64,000 bases of DNA from Ochromonas danica (lineage: Eukaryota; Sar; Chrysophyceae; Chromulinales; Chromulinaceae): NCBI GenBank assembly GCA_015146655.1, contig VKHL01000052.1, positions 28,531 through 92,530 of the forward strand. The letters are read 5' to 3'. The position numbers and the translations under genes were made by a program. Numbering within the stretch: position 1 is the stretch's first letter; each line of letters starts with the position of its first letter. This document shows positions 33,448-44,874 of this stretch, in pieces. A model generated the notes under the pieces. That model was not told the origin of the DNA, did no database searches, and saw only the letters and a list, made by a program, of their open reading frames with translations.

Positions 33448-35793
33448 TTAATGCTGTTGAGGAAGACTTGCGCGAACAGTCTCCGCAGCCTTCACCATGT
33501 TCACTAAAGCTGGTTTCACATCCTCCCACTTGCGAGTCTTCAATCCACAATCAGGATTCACCCAAAGCTGACTCACAGACAACCTTTCCGTCGCCTTCTC
33601 CAACAACGCTACCATCTCTCCCACTGAGGGGATGCGGGGAGAGTGGATGTCGTACACCCCAGGACCGATCTCATTGGGATACTTGTACTCCACGAAGGCC
33701 TGCAGCAGCTCCAGCTTCGAACGAGCAGTCTCGATGGAGATAACATCGGCATCCATGGCACCGATCGCAGAGATGATGTCGTTGAACTCGGAGTAACACA
33801 TGTGGGTGTGGATCTGGGTTCCATCTCGCACTCCAGAGGCAGAGATACCAAAGCTCTCCACGGCCCAATCCAAATAACTCTGCCACTCAGAGCGACGCAA
33901 AGGCAACCCTTCACGAAGGGCTGCCTCATCAATCTGGATTACTTTCGCCCCTGCGGCCTCCAAGTCGCACACTTCATCTCGGATAGCCAGAGCAATCTGA
34001 CGACAAGTGTCGCATCGTGGCTGGTCATCGCGCACAAAAGACCATTGCAGAATCGTCACCGGACCTGTCAACATGCCTTTCATCGCCTTCTTCGTCAGCG
34101 ACTGAGCATACTGCCACCATTGCACAGTCATGGCCTGGGGACGAGATACATCGCCATAGATGATAGGAGGACGCACACAGCGAGATCCGTAGCTCTGCAC
34201 CCAACCAGCGCGACTAAAAGTGAACCCGCTCAGCTGCTCGCCGAAGTACTGCACCATATCGTTACGCTCGAACTCTCCATGCACCAACACATCGATACCA
34301 ATCTCTTCTTGCCATGCTACTGCACGCTTCATCTCTTCGCGCAAGAACGCCTCATAGCTCGCTGTGTCCAGACTGCCTTTATCATGAGCAGCTCGAGCCT
34401 TGCGAACCTCGGCTGTCTGTGGGAAGGAACCAATCGTCGTCGTGGGTAGCACAGGTAGGCGCAATTGCTCTTGCTGGATCTTTACTCGCTCGGGATAGGG
34501 AGTAGCGCGACGAGTCATACTGCCATCAATCTTGGCCAAGCGAGCGCGCACTTCGGGGTTACATGTCAACGGAGAGCTGCGACGGTCTGCAATGGCCAGA
34601 CCGTTGCTCTCTAGAACAGCAGCCACCACTTGGCGACCCTGCTGCAAAGCTCTCGTCAAGGTCACCACCTCGTCTAGCTTTTGAGTTGCAAATGCCAACC
34701 AGCTCTTCACCTGAGGATCCAAGCTAGTCTCCAGAGATAGATCCACAGGTGTATGCAGCAAGGAGCAAGAAGGCGCAATCTCGATGTGACGATCTGAGTG
34801 CTTCACTTTCTCCTCCAACACATGTAGCACGCGGTTCAGATCACACTTCCATACATTGCGACCGTCGATCACTCCTAAGGATAACGCCAACTCCTTCCTG
34901 CTTCTGCTTAACACAATATCCAGTTGGTCAGGAGCTCGCACCAAGTCTACATGCAGACCTGCCACAGGTAGAGAAAGTGCTGTCTCCAGATTGTCTCCCA
35001 GACCTCCAAAGTAGGTCGCTACCATGAGTTTCACACCCAACACCTTCGAGAACTCAGAGTAGGCAGTCTTGACTGCCTCTTGCACCTTGCTGGGCAGATC
35101 CAAAACAAGCACGGGCTCATCGATCTGAACCCACTCAGCACCTGCCTCTTGCAGTTCGCGAAGTAACTGCACATAGACTGGCAACAACTTCGGCAGAAGA
35201 TCCATGGGATCGAAGCCTTCGTCCTTGGACTTTGCCAGGCGAAGGAAGGTCACTGGGCCAATGAGCACAGGTCGAGTGGCGATACCCAATGCCTTGGCTT
35301 CATTGAAGTGATCCAAAGGTTTCTTCGTGCGAAGAGCAAACTGCTGCACCGCATTCACCTCAGGCACGATGTAGTGATAGTTAGTGTCGAACCACTTCGT
35401 CATCTCTTGGGCTGGAACATCCGCATCTGCACCACCACAGATCGAAGAGCCACAACATGCTCTCTCCACGGCACCCTTTGTCTGGCGACCACGAGCCATG
35501 GCGAAGTACAGGTCAAGGGAGTCACATGCACCCACATCCTGATAGAGCTCAGGAATTGCACCCACCATCACGGCAGTGTCCAACATCTGGTCATAGAAGG
35601 AGAAGTCATTGCTTGGGATGACTTCAATGCCAGCATCTCTTTGCTTCTGCCAAGAGAGAGCACGAAGGGTTCTTCCAGTCTCCACAAGATCAGATTGACT
35701 GATCTTGCCAGACCAATAAGCTTCTAGAGCGACTTTCAGCTCTCGGCGAAGACCAATACGAGGGAAACCAAGATTAGCAGCAGACACAGACAT
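33448..35793 (-). CDS. METE: Cobalamin-independent methionine synthase
   Basis: Intronless, 781 residues from MSVSAANLGFPRIG at 35793 (an upstream in-frame ATG at 35931 would add 46 residues of unlikely sequence). Both halves of the family are present: N-terminal GFPRIGLRRELK, and C-terminal LPTTTIGSFPQT, HGEFERNDMVQYFGE, GPVTILQWSFVRDDQPR, IQIDEAALREGLPLR. The zinc ligands are visible: His and Cys in THMCYSEF, Glu in SIETARS, Cys in VNPDCGLKTR. It transfers a methyl group from 5-methyltetrahydropteroyl-triglutamate to homocysteine, making methionine without vitamin B12. Typical length is about 755-765. Codon use is GC-rich and biased, as in the antenna gene, which suggests strong expression. 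No organelle leader is obvious, so cytosolic. Confidence 0.97.
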   Translation of the reverse strand: MSVSAANLGFPRIGLRRELKVALEAYWSGKISQSDLVETGRTLRALSWQKQRDAGIEVIPSNDFSFYDQMLDTAVMVGAIPELYQDVGACDSLDLYFAMARGRQTKGAVERACCGSSICGGADADVPAQEMTKWFDTNYHYIVPEVNAVQQFALRTKKPLDHFNEAKALGIATRPVLIGPVTFLRLAKSKDEGFDPMDLLPKLLPVYVQLLRELQEAGAEWVQIDEPVLVLDLPSKVQEAVKTAYSEFSKVLGVKLMVATYFGGLGDNLETALSLPVAGLHVDLVRAPDQLDIVLSRSRKELALSLGVIDGRNVWKCDLNRVLHVLEEKVKHSDRHIEIAPSCSLLHTPVDLSLETSLDPQVKSWLAFATQKLDEVVTLTRALQQGRQVVAAVLESNGLAIADRRSSPLTCNPEVRARLAKIDGSMTRRATPYPERVKIQQEQLRLPVLPTTTIGSFPQTAEVRKARAAHDKGSLDTASYEAFLREEMKRAVAWQEEIGIDVLVHGEFERNDMVQYFGEQLSGFTFSRAGWVQSYGSRCVRPPIIYGDVSRPQAMTVQWWQYAQSLTKKAMKGMLTGPVTILQWSFVRDDQPRCDTCRQIALAIRDEVCDLEAAGAKVIQIDEAALREGLPLRRSEWQSYLDWAVESFGISASGVRDGTQIHTHMCYSEFNDIISAIGAMDADVISIETARSKLELLQAFVEYKYPNEIGPGVYDIHSPRIPSVGEMVALLEKATERLSVSQLWVNPDCGLKTRKWEDVKPALVNMVKAAETVRASLPQQH

Positions 35794-36781
35794 TGTAGAA
35801 CGTTGAGGAAGAGGTTTGGGTTGGAAGTTAGTTAGCAGAAAGATGAAGCAGCAAACTGCAATAGATTGTGATTGTGATGGTGGACAGAGTGGACAGGGTA
35901 TGTGGTTGGTAATAGAAGAAAGAAGATCCACCAGATCCTGGAAAACGAGTGGTTCAGAAGATCTCTCCTAGCATTGCAAGATCATTATTATTGCATAGAC
36001 TAGGAGGAAAACAAGGAAGAGTTTGTGGAAAGTGGCGCAGCTTCACCTTCCACTGAATCAGTCAACGTGTGATCCACAGAAGAAGGATGAGGTCGGAGGT
36101 CTCAAGTCTGGGAAAAACTTCGAAAAATGAAATTTCAAAATTAACACCTCTTTCCACATCATTTCAAACGGATATATATATAAGGATACTATCTTATTAA
36201 CATCCTTATCCTTTGTATTATTTCAGATGTTAAAGTTTCTATCTGTCATACTACTACTGTATGATACAAACACGTCTCCTCTTGCTTGAAGAACTGTACC
36301 AACAGAATTCATGATAAGAATGCATCACATAACATTGATACTTATATTGAATTATCTCATGATTCCAGTTAACATTTTAACTTTATTCGAAGAGAAGACA
36401 AGGACAAGAACAAGGTGCGATCAATATATTTCATCTTTCCTGCAAATCCATCCAATTCAATCGGTCCAACAACAACGGAAAGTAGCCAGAATCTGGGAAA
36501 CTGGGAATCTGGGTCTTGTGGTGTTGCAATGGGAGAGAGTGCAACGTTTAATGCTAGACTACAACTATATATACTATCAGTCTATCTTACAACACTAAGG
36601 AAGTACAGAGATGATATCATATATTAATTGTTAGTCAATAAACACAGAGTTGCCTATACTGTAGATGGTTAGAGCTAATACGCTCACCCCATAACAGTCG
36701 ACAGTCACTGCTTCTCTCCACACTACATATGCTTTCCTTACAATTTTCATGACACAGACATGAAATAAAGAGAAATTCCAG
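35794..36781. other. Intergenic, no gene seen
   Basis: About 990 bases between the start of methionine synthase and the end of DDB1. It probably holds the methionine synthase promoter. Short frames only. Confidence 0.5.
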
Positions 36782-39700
36782 TTAATGCAATCGAGAGATA
36801 TCTTCAACTCTGCGTACAATATCTTCTGAAGAAAACACTTTCCTTTCAGCAGCTAAACCACCAATAAGAGAAGCAATCGATTCACTAGAGTTAAGCCCTC
36901 CTTCTGCAGCTTCACCAACTGATAGAGTAGCAAGAGTATTGTTTACTTCCTTTACTACAATTTCCAAATCAGCACTATCAAGATCAAGTATCATCTCAAT
37001 AAGATCACCATCAAGAATATATTTCTGAGGTTGCATTCGACTTTCAGATCGGAAATTGCGCCAATCTTGATGACTAAATCCACCAATGGGATTAATAATT
37101 GTTCTCATAGCTTTTTCAACAGCAGAAAAGAATTGATAGGAAGGTTCACTTAAACCCAAAAAGCAACCAATAGCTCCAGAGACAGTACCATAGAGAACAC
37201 AATGATTTTGAGGGTTTAACCCAGTCGCCCAACGATAGTGTGTATCAAAGATACTCCCAAGAATTCCACCATTAGAGGAAGAGGAAGCACCAGTACTGCT
37301 ATTACCAACAAAGTCACTCTCCAAGGTTGTACTGACTAGTGTACCTCTCCTCATTACATTGACATAATCACCTAAATGAAATAATCCACGTTCTTCTAAT
37401 TTTGAACGATCTTCCTCACTTGTTGCTTCAGCACGACGTCGTAAAGTAAAAAGATTGCATGAATCTTCACAACCTAAATAATAACTTTCTTCACCTTCCA
37501 TCACTTCAACTGCCCGCATTAAATGCACATTATAATCACGTGCAATTTCTTCTAATACACTCTCATTACTTTTATATTGTAAGATAGTGATACTACGTGC
37601 TAAATCACCCACAATTAGATATTCACCTTGTGTCTTAAGATGTAATGCCATAATATGTCCTTGATGACTGCATTCAGCTTGTAATTCTGCTTTGATGGAG
37701 TTATGTTCTTTAGTAACAAATTTGTAGATTTGTATTTTCGTTCCAATACAAGCAGCTAATCGACCACATACAGATGAAAGTGCATAGACACCTGATTTAG
37801 TCTCCTTCTCTGTGATTAACTGAACTGTCTTTCGATCAGCAGCAAGTTGGAAGACTAGAACACGACCTTTCGATGGTTCACTATCTTCTGCAACAATTTG
37901 GGCAGTACCTACTACAATATAACTACTCCCATCACTACGATTTCCTCCTTCATTATTATTGTTATCACCTTCTGCTTGTGGATTAGTAGTATTTGTGTTG
38001 TTAGAGTTATCAAAGGAAACAGCCAAAACAGATAAAGCCTGTTCAAGCAAGTCCAGTTTATATGATGCAATCAATGACATATCAATATCATCATAAAAGA
38101 GAACACGTGAGATGGATTCTTCACCCTGATCACCTTGTACAATCAGTTCTGTACATACAGCATAGACATGCTGTGCAGGACAATGAGCAATACGACGAGG
38201 TGCTTCATGAAGAGGTAATGTCTGCACATGTAATTTCTGAATATCTTCAATCACACCAATCGTCACAGAATTATCAGAACATAAGGTGATACAATCAGGG
38301 AAGAGTTCAGCATGAAAAGGTGTCATACTTGTCACTCCTTTACTGGGTAAATCAACTACACTGAGAAAGATCTTTCCATTTCGCATACAGAGCACTGTTG
38401 GACGATCACAACAAGCAAAAATGCAAAGCTCTTGATTATTATAAAATGATTGAAAGGCAATAGGTTGTGTTCCAATCACACCATTACGACGATTCGTTAA
38501 TGTTGGAAGTAAAGCAGGATCTTCACGATCTGTTTGAATTGTGAAGGTAACAAGATGACCATCACCCATACCGACAAAGACATAATCTACTCCATCCCAC
38601 GAAGCCAAAGCTAAATCTCTTGCTTGTGTATCTGTTCCCAACGTAACACGACGAATTTCCTGAAAAGATGGCAAAGCCAATAAACGGACGGAATTATCAG
38701 TCCACATACCAACCGCTACAATGGACTGTTTCTCGTCTTCAATATCCATAGCATCTCCGTTTCTGTTACCATTGATTTGGAAGAGAGGAGTAGGCTTAAG
38801 TGACAAGCATGCAACATCTTGATCGAGCTGAGTCTCTTGGATTGTAACTAACTCACGCTTTGCGACATCCATCTCCATGTAGATTAATCCACCACCTGAC
38901 AGACTGATAATCAATTGAGATGAATTCCCTTTTGCTACAGTGATTGTCTTTGAAAAAGTATAGTTATGTAATAAAGTCAATGTGGTTGAATCCACAAGAC
39001 GAATTCCTTGAGTAGTCACTTGCACCCAAACTTTGCCGATCAAATTAGCACAGTAGATAGTGGGATTTTCCGCATCAAAGCCTGGGATTTCAATCTAAGC
39101 AAATGACCATTCATCAAATGGACGTCATTAAAGAAAGCTCAAAAGGAATGATTACCTCAGCAAGCTCTTCTCCTTCAATCGCCAATATACGAGTCTCAGA
39201 GATGAATGACTGCACAAGGTATTTGTCATATTCAGCAACTTCCGAATCACGTAAAGAGAATACGGCACGAATACCCGAGACTTCCATTGAAGCCTATTAT
39301 CATTCATAAAAGATCACGAAGATCACACATGGAAGGTAAAACAGAGCACTTAGATAAACGGCAAATCAATCTTACCTGTTCATGGATGCCAATACCATTA
39401 CGAATGAGACGCAAAGAGCCATCCTTATAAGCACCAGAACATGTGACTAATTGCAGCTGCCCTCCACCAATTCGATCGGTCTCTACCAAACACATGTCTA
39501 AGATAGGACCAGTGTTCTTATAGACATCCAACACCTCAACTCCACCTTCTCCACTATGTAACTTAACCAATTGACTGTCACCTAGAGCACTACCAATAAA
39601 CACCAATCCATGATCTAGGTAACTCATTGAGTTAGCAATAGAAGTTGTACCAAGTGTATCCGTAACTATCGAGACCACTTTGCCATTATCTACTACCAAG

Positions 39701-40741
39701 GATAAAACAGTCAATAATCCACGATGATCACATAGTAAGAATCGAGTGCCTTGTGGATCTAACAGACAGTAAGAGCAAATCTGAGCAGGTGAGACTTCAA
39801 CCGCTTGAATGACACCTGTGCCTGACAGATAGGTGAAAGAAGTTAAACCCAACACAATCACACCATTCAAGGGACTTGGTACAGGGATTAAGAAGCTGGC
39901 AGAATAATCCACATTATTCTGAGACCAAGGACCTGCAACCAATTCCTTCTCTCGCATATCCACGGATAATGTCTTAACATGACGATAGCGATGATTATCT
40001 TCATAAAGCAGACAGAATGTTGGACGAAAACATCCATAGAGAAACTTGATATCAATAAGACGACTTTCTTGCATAGTTAAATTGAAAGATTCTCTGAAAG
40101 ATAAACCATCAATAGGTAATATCTACCAACACACATTGACACATGGATAAACAACATGTTAATATGAAAGAAGAACATATACTGTCACACATACACATAC
40201 ACACACAGACACACACAACATACAATCCAATTCTATCCAATCATTGTCATTCTCATACAACCATGTACTATGTTTTACAATTGCTCCCCCAGTACAGATG
40301 ATGACTATTCATTCATTCACTCACCTTAATCATATTAGCATATAACAAGAAGGCAGCCAATCTTCCATCAGGATCAACTAAGGCCTTTGGTCCCATTTCA
40401 GTAACTTTTCCTGTTCGTTCTTGTACATCAGCTCTAATTTTAGTTATAATTTGTTTTTTTTCTTTATCATATTCCAAAAGACAAACTTTTTTACTCTCGG
40501 TCAGAACAAAGAGTGTATCATGATCATAAGAAAGTGGACGATAAGCTTCTAATGCTACAATTCTACCAAAAATAGGAACTTCAGTCACTGAAACTAAACC
40601 ATATTCTTTTAATGTATAAATCTTCAAATGATTGGTTCGTGCTAAAATTAAGTTCTTTTCTTGGGATGAAGTAAAATTACAAACAAGAGAGAAATTTACT
40701 GCTGTTGGTTTTTGAGATGTTACAGCGTAAAGATATGCCAT
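36782..40741 (-). CDS. DDB1: DNA damage-binding protein 1 (DDB1), CUL4 adaptor
   Basis: Exons 40741..40325, 40122..39376, 39293..39156 and 39094..36782 join in phase 0 each time, giving 1,204 residues (human DDB1 1,140). Diagnostic blocks: VTSQKPTAVNFSLVCNFTS at the N terminus, IDIKFLYGCFRPTFCLLYED, RHVKTLSVDMREKEL, GLVFIGSALGDSQLVKL, GSLRLIRNGIGIHEQ, KTQGEYLIVGDLARSITIL, and a terminal DGDLIEMILDLD with final VRRVEDISRLH. DDB1 is a triple beta-propeller linking CUL4-RBX1 ubiquitin ligase to WD40 substrate receptors, acting in nucleotide-excision repair and replication licensing. Extra length comes from Asn/Gly-rich and Ser-rich loops. It is divergent from prohibitin. Confidence 0.96.
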
Positions 40742-41092
40742 TTTTTTTCCTTTCTTAATTTTATTTTCTTTCTTTATTTTCTTTATTTTTTTCTTTCCCT
40801 GTGTACTTTCTTTTTGTCTTATCACATCAATCCTCTCAACATGCATGGAATCCATACAACGTTCCACAGAAGAGAACAAGGAAAGAAAATGGTTTATAAC
40901 TCATAAATTCAGGGTTCTTCCTAGTTGTGGTTTGACAAGACATGTGGTTTGGCTTCTCCTCCCACTCATCGGCTTTGTTGAGTTGCTGCTTCGCCCCTCA
41001 ATCAGGTGGAACAATCGAAGGTCTTCCAGTCCTTTCCTTTCCCTTTCGATTTGTTTAATTACTACACCCTTCAATAAGCATTTATTATTAAG
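40742..41092. promoter_or_regulatory. Intergenic between divergent genes
   Basis: 351 bases between the DDB1 and prohibitin start codons, so it carries both promoters. A T-rich tract (40741-40796) immediately precedes DDB1. No defined element recognised. Confidence 0.4.
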
Positions 41093-42259
41093 ATGGATCG
41101 TATTTTAAGAGCTACTACTACTTTAGGTGCTGGTGCTATTGTGGCTGGCGTTGTTTCTGACTTCTTCTTGTTTGATGGTGAGTCTGTCTGTATTCATGTT
41201 CATGTCATGATAAGAATTCCTACTAGATTATCTCAACATCCTAAAAGGATCATTTCCATTATTAAAATCATGAATAAATTCATCCTTTCTCTAAATGACC
41301 TTCCAATAAATTGTATTTAATCAATCATTCATTTATTTCTGTGGTGGTTGGTCGTGTTTGAGTAGTTGATGCTGGTACTCGGGCAGTCATTTTCGATAAG
41401 CTCAATGGTCTCCAAGAGAAGGTTGTTGGTGAAGGAACTCATTTCCGTATTCCTTACCTCCAGGTGAAAATCTGACCTTGACTAGGAGATTTTCGTGTGA
41501 TTTCTTTTTATCTCTCTATTATGGATGTATAGGTGCCCATCATCATGGACGTTCGTGATAGACCTCGTCAGATCAACTCCATCACTGGTACCAAGGATTT
41601 GCAGATGGTATGTTTTGTTATTCCATTTTCATTCTAATTTCTTCTAGTTTTCTAATTATCCCTGCTTATCCCAACAGGTGAACATCTCCCTTCGTGTGCT
41701 TTCCCGCCCTGAGGAGCAGCGTCTTCCTGTCATCTATCGTACCCTTGGTACTGACTTCGATGATCGTATCTTACCTTCTCTTGGTAATGAAGTGTTAAAG
41801 GCTGTTGTGGCCCAGTACAATGCTGAGGAGCTTCTCTCCAAGCGTGCTATCGTCTCAAAAGGCATTCGTGATGCATTAGTTGAGCGAGCAAGCAAGTTCG
41901 GACTCATCTTAGATGATGTTTCCATCACTCACTTGACCTTTGGTAGAGAGTTTGCCAAGGCTATTGAGCACAAGCAAGTGGCTCAACAGGAGGCCGAGAC
42001 CCAGGCTTATGTTGTGCAGAAGGCTGATCAGGAGCGCAAGGCTGCTATCATTCGTGCTGAGGGTGAAGCTGAGGCTGCTGAACTTATCTCCAAGGCTATG
42101 TCTGCTGCTGGAAATGGCTTCATTGAAGTTCGTCGTATTGACACTGCCAAGGAAGTGGCTAGCACTCTCTCTAGAAGTAGCAATGTTGTCTACCTGCCAT
42201 CTAGCGGCAGCAATGGCCAAGGCAGCGGCAGCAATCTCTTGTTGAGTGTTGGCAAGTAA
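41093..42259 (+). CDS. PHB1: Prohibitin 1
   Basis: Exons 41093..41177, 41366..41463, 41533..41607 and 41678..42259 give 279 residues (family about 272). Signatures: [98 protein letters not shown] and the coiled-coil [20 protein letters not shown] short N-terminal hydrophobic segment anchors it in the inner mitochondrial membrane, where prohibitin 1 and 2 form ring complexes that scaffold proteases and respiratory assembly. The IIxDVRxRP and LPS motifs favour prohibitin 1 over prohibitin 2. Confidence 0.96.
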
Positions 42260-42436
42260 AAAATGAGGAGGAATGTCGTGTAACAGCACCAATATGGTGT
42301 AATGAATATGTAGTCACCCTTTTCATCTCTTCCTCTTTCCCATCTTAAGTAAGCACCTGTTTATCATTCAAAAACATGTTTCTTTGTCGTCAGTTGGTCG
42401 ATTAACTTAAGATGACAATGGTTTATTCATCCATAC

Positions 42437-43087
42437 ATGATGATGGAGACCAAAGCTTGTGAGGACCATATAGACGAACAACAAAGTTCACACAGAGTAC
42501 AAGTAGATCTCTCAGTTCAAGAAGATGATCCTTTGCCAACATGGATTCGTTATCTTCCCAATTACTCTGAAGTCATACATGATCAACCTTCCATGTTGAC
42601 CAAACCACTTCCTTCTACTACTACTACTGACTCTTCCTCTACTACTACTTCAACATCAGCAATGACTTCTCCATTACAGTCATCTATGTCTGAAAGGAAA
42701 AGAACTATTATTAAGTCTTCTGCTAATCCTTTCTCTATCACAAATATCCTCTTATCAAATCGAAATAATAACAATAGCAATACCACCTATAATGATAATA
42801 GTTATGATAATGGTGGTGGTAGTAGTAGTAGTAGTCATGTCTCTAAGAAGAGATCAAGAGAGGAAGAGTTAGTTGAGCCATCCCACTCCTTTGTTGAAGA
42901 GGTAGTGCTGCTGAAAGAGGTACCCGTCCTCTTTCCCACAGAGGATGAGGATGACGAAGAAGAAGAAGAACAAGACAACAGAGAGTTGATGACAACAGAG
43001 CGAGAAAGACCTGTTGTAAAGAGAAGAAGGCGAGGTGTTGTCAATATGGTGGAAGTGACAGCTTTACTATCCTTCACCAAGTGCTGA
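42437..43087 (+). CDS. Unrecognised Ser/Thr/Glu-rich protein
   Basis: Intronless, 216 residues. The N terminus is ordered (DLSVQEDDPLPTWIRYLPNY), then Thr/Ser-rich, then a short segment RTIIKSSANPFSITNILLS that could be a linear binding motif. Basic clusters (KKRSREEE, VVKRRRRG) flank a run of acidic residues, suggesting nuclear location. No family recognised. Confidence 0.55.
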   Translation: MMMETKACEDHIDEQQSSHRVQVDLSVQEDDPLPTWIRYLPNYSEVIHDQPSMLTKPLPSTTTTDSSSTTTSTSAMTSPLQSSMSERKRTIIKSSANPFSITNILLSNRNNNNSNTTYNDNSYDNGGGSSSSSHVSKKRSREEELVEPSHSFVEEVVLLKEVPVLFPTEDEDDEEEEEQDNRELMTTERERPVVKRRRRGVVNMVEVTALLSFTKC

Positions 43088-43452
43088 TAGACTAGTAGTA
43101 GTAGTAGTAGCTATCTGTGATTGCACCTCTCAAATGATGACGATGTTCTTGCTGGGTATCCTGGAGCTAAGAGATAGCTTAGCTTTGCTTAGTATAGTGT
43201 AGTAGTGGCTGTAGACTATGAAGTTGATGGGCTGAACAGAGAGCATTCCTTGGACAAGAACGATGATTCCATGGACAAGAAGATGATTAATAACAGCCAG
43301 CTACTAGCTGCTACTGCTTCTAGTACCCTTGGTTTTGTAGCTACTGTAAGATGGCTGTGGTGGAGAAGGTGATGTAGGCATCATCTCCTCCTACTGGATA
43401 GATATACTAACAATAATTGAGAAAAAAGAATAGTGTCTCTATTAAGCTTGTC
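43088..43452. other. Intergenic between convergent genes
   Basis: About 365 bases between two gene 3' ends, with a short TAG triplet run near 43095-43112. Nothing else seen. Confidence 0.5.
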
Positions 43453-44025
43453 TTAAATTGAATTAGCAGAGTTAATTTTGATCTTATAAGAGCACTGCTC
43501 ATAAGAGGTACAACACTGATCTTGACAGTCTTGTAGACAGTCAGTCTTAGCCAGACCTTGACCTGGGAGTTGACAGCGACTCTTACAGTCTGATATACAG
43601 CGGAGAAAGTTAATGTCTTTCTTACTATCACTCTTAGAGGATGGTAGACCTTCTGGACTCTTCCCAGAGCGATAGGTGATGGTAGTCGAGGTAGTGGTAG
43701 AGGTAGTGGTGGGGGGTCTACTATCCGTGACCACCAGGCTTGGTATTATAGTCTTACTAGGTGATGCATGGGTCACAGAAGCGGTGTTAGCAGGTGGGAT
43801 GAAGGAGGAAGAGTCTCCTCTTCCTCCTCCTCCTCCTCCGGTGGCAGTGAGAAGTGCAATGGTAGTGAGAATAGAAGATGAAGAGTGAAAGAATTCTCGA
43901 GAAGCTTGTATAATTGGGAAAGGATTATAAGCTAAGCAAGTTGTTGATAGTCCAAGATAATAAAGTAACCATAGTGATAACAATAACGAAGTCATCGAAT
44001 CTCTCTGACACAAGATGTGACTCAC
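43453..44025 (-). CDS. Small Cys-rich targeted protein
   Basis: 190 residues from 44025, or 180 from the internal Met at 43995, which gives a better signal peptide (MTSLLLSLWLLYYLGLSTTC). After a Ser/Thr/Gly-rich linker the C-terminal 55 residues form a compact cysteine module: CISDCKSRCQLPGQGLAKTD, CLQDCQDQCC, then YEQCSYK, ten cysteines in all. The CxxxCxxxC spacing and the QLPG..K..C core look like a conserved photosynthetic-eukaryote module; membership is from memory of general appearance, not a search. The leader could be secretory or the first half of a bipartite plastid leader. Its function is unknown. Confidence 0.65.
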   Translation of the reverse strand: MSHILCQRDSMTSLLLSLWLLYYLGLSTTCLAYNPFPIIQASREFFHSSSSILTTIALLTATGGGGGGRGDSSSFIPPANTASVTHASPSKTIIPSLVVTDSRPPTTTSTTTSTTITYRSGKSPEGLPSSKSDSKKDINFLRCISDCKSRCQLPGQGLAKTDCLQDCQDQCCTSYEQCSYKIKINSANSI

Positions 44026-44070
44026 TTCAAGAAATCTGGCTATCTGACCATTTGGCTATCTAGAGTAGTC

Positions 44071-44110
44071 AGATAGTCAGATAGCCAGATAGCCAGATAG
44101 CCAGATAGTC
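44071..44110. repeat. 8-bp tandem repeat AGATAGYC with nearby inverted copies
   Basis: Five direct copies of AGATAGCC/AGATAGTC, preceded at about 44038 and 44054 by inverted copies (GGCTATCT). The cluster lies in the short gap between two divergent genes and could form a hairpin. Confidence 0.8.
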
Positions 44111-44154
44111 AGAGCCAGAGAGTCTGATGCTGATAACAAAAGAAAGTAAATGAG

Positions 44155-44874
44155 ATGTATCCATCAATTCAGATTCAGATTTCCATCATTCTTCTCCTAG
44201 TATTATTATTATCCTCTAGTCATCTTTCTATTTCTGTAGAATCAGAAGATAAAGTCATACCTGAACCATGGTTTCCACTTCAATTTATTGGAAATTTGGA
44301 AATTACTTCCCATCTCATTGCTCCTGATTCAGATTATCCACCACAAAAACGACGTATGACAATCTTTTATGATTATATTAATAAAAAAGCACGTAGTGAT
44401 ATTGAAGCAGGATATGAAGCAGCCAAATATTTTATACGTCGATATGATATGAAAAAAGAATATATGATACGTTTACCACCTATTGATGATTGTAAACGAT
44501 CTTATCTTGGTGAAAAAATGCCCTTTCCTGAAATTCCTATTACCCGAACACAATTTCAAAATGTGGTAGAAATAGATGGAGAATTGTGTAATTACTTTAT
44601 TGTAGAAGAAGGTGATGACAGTGTACGTCTACATCTATATTTCACTGTTAATCAAGGCATACCAGTCAAATTAATTCAAGAAAGAATTGATAAAAATTCT
44701 GGATTATCTATCCCATTACTTACCTATGAATTTTCAGATGTAAGCTTAGAAGAACCTGATGCACAATGGTTTGAATTACCTGAGAATTATGACAATAATA
44801 CTACAACCACTTGTATGAGACACATTGGTGGATTTCCATACCTTCATATTTTCCATCATTTTGTACGCTTCTAG
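44155..44874 (+). CDS. Secreted protein of a conserved uncharacterised family
   Basis: Intronless, 239 residues. Residues 1-28 are a signal peptide (IQISIILLLVLLLSSSHLSI core). The mature protein reads like a lipid-binding-type beta-rich domain: FIGNLEITSHLIAPDSD, RRMTIFYDYINKKARSDI, then DCKRSYLGEKMPFPEIP, ELCNYFIVEEGDDSVRLHLY, PVKLIQERID, LLTYEFSDVSLEEPD, and the terminal CMRHIGGFPYLHIFHHFVRF. Alternation of strand motifs and the conserved end recall ependymin-related or similar secreted folds, but I do not claim a named family. It may be retained in the secretory or vacuolar system. Confidence 0.72.
   Translation: MYPSIQIQISIILLLVLLLSSSHLSISVESEDKVIPEPWFPLQFIGNLEITSHLIAPDSDYPPQKRRMTIFYDYINKKARSDIEAGYEAAKYFIRRYDMKKEYMIRLPPIDDCKRSYLGEKMPFPEIPITRTQFQNVVEIDGELCNYFIVEEGDDSVRLHLYFTVNQGIPVKLIQERIDKNSGLSIPLLTYEFSDVSLEEPDAQWFELPENYDNNTTTTCMRHIGGFPYLHIFHHFVRF

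Noticed and set aside
33643-34449. Long plus-strand frame within the methionine synthase gene
   Set aside because: Antisense shadow of a biased-codon gene, without family similarity.
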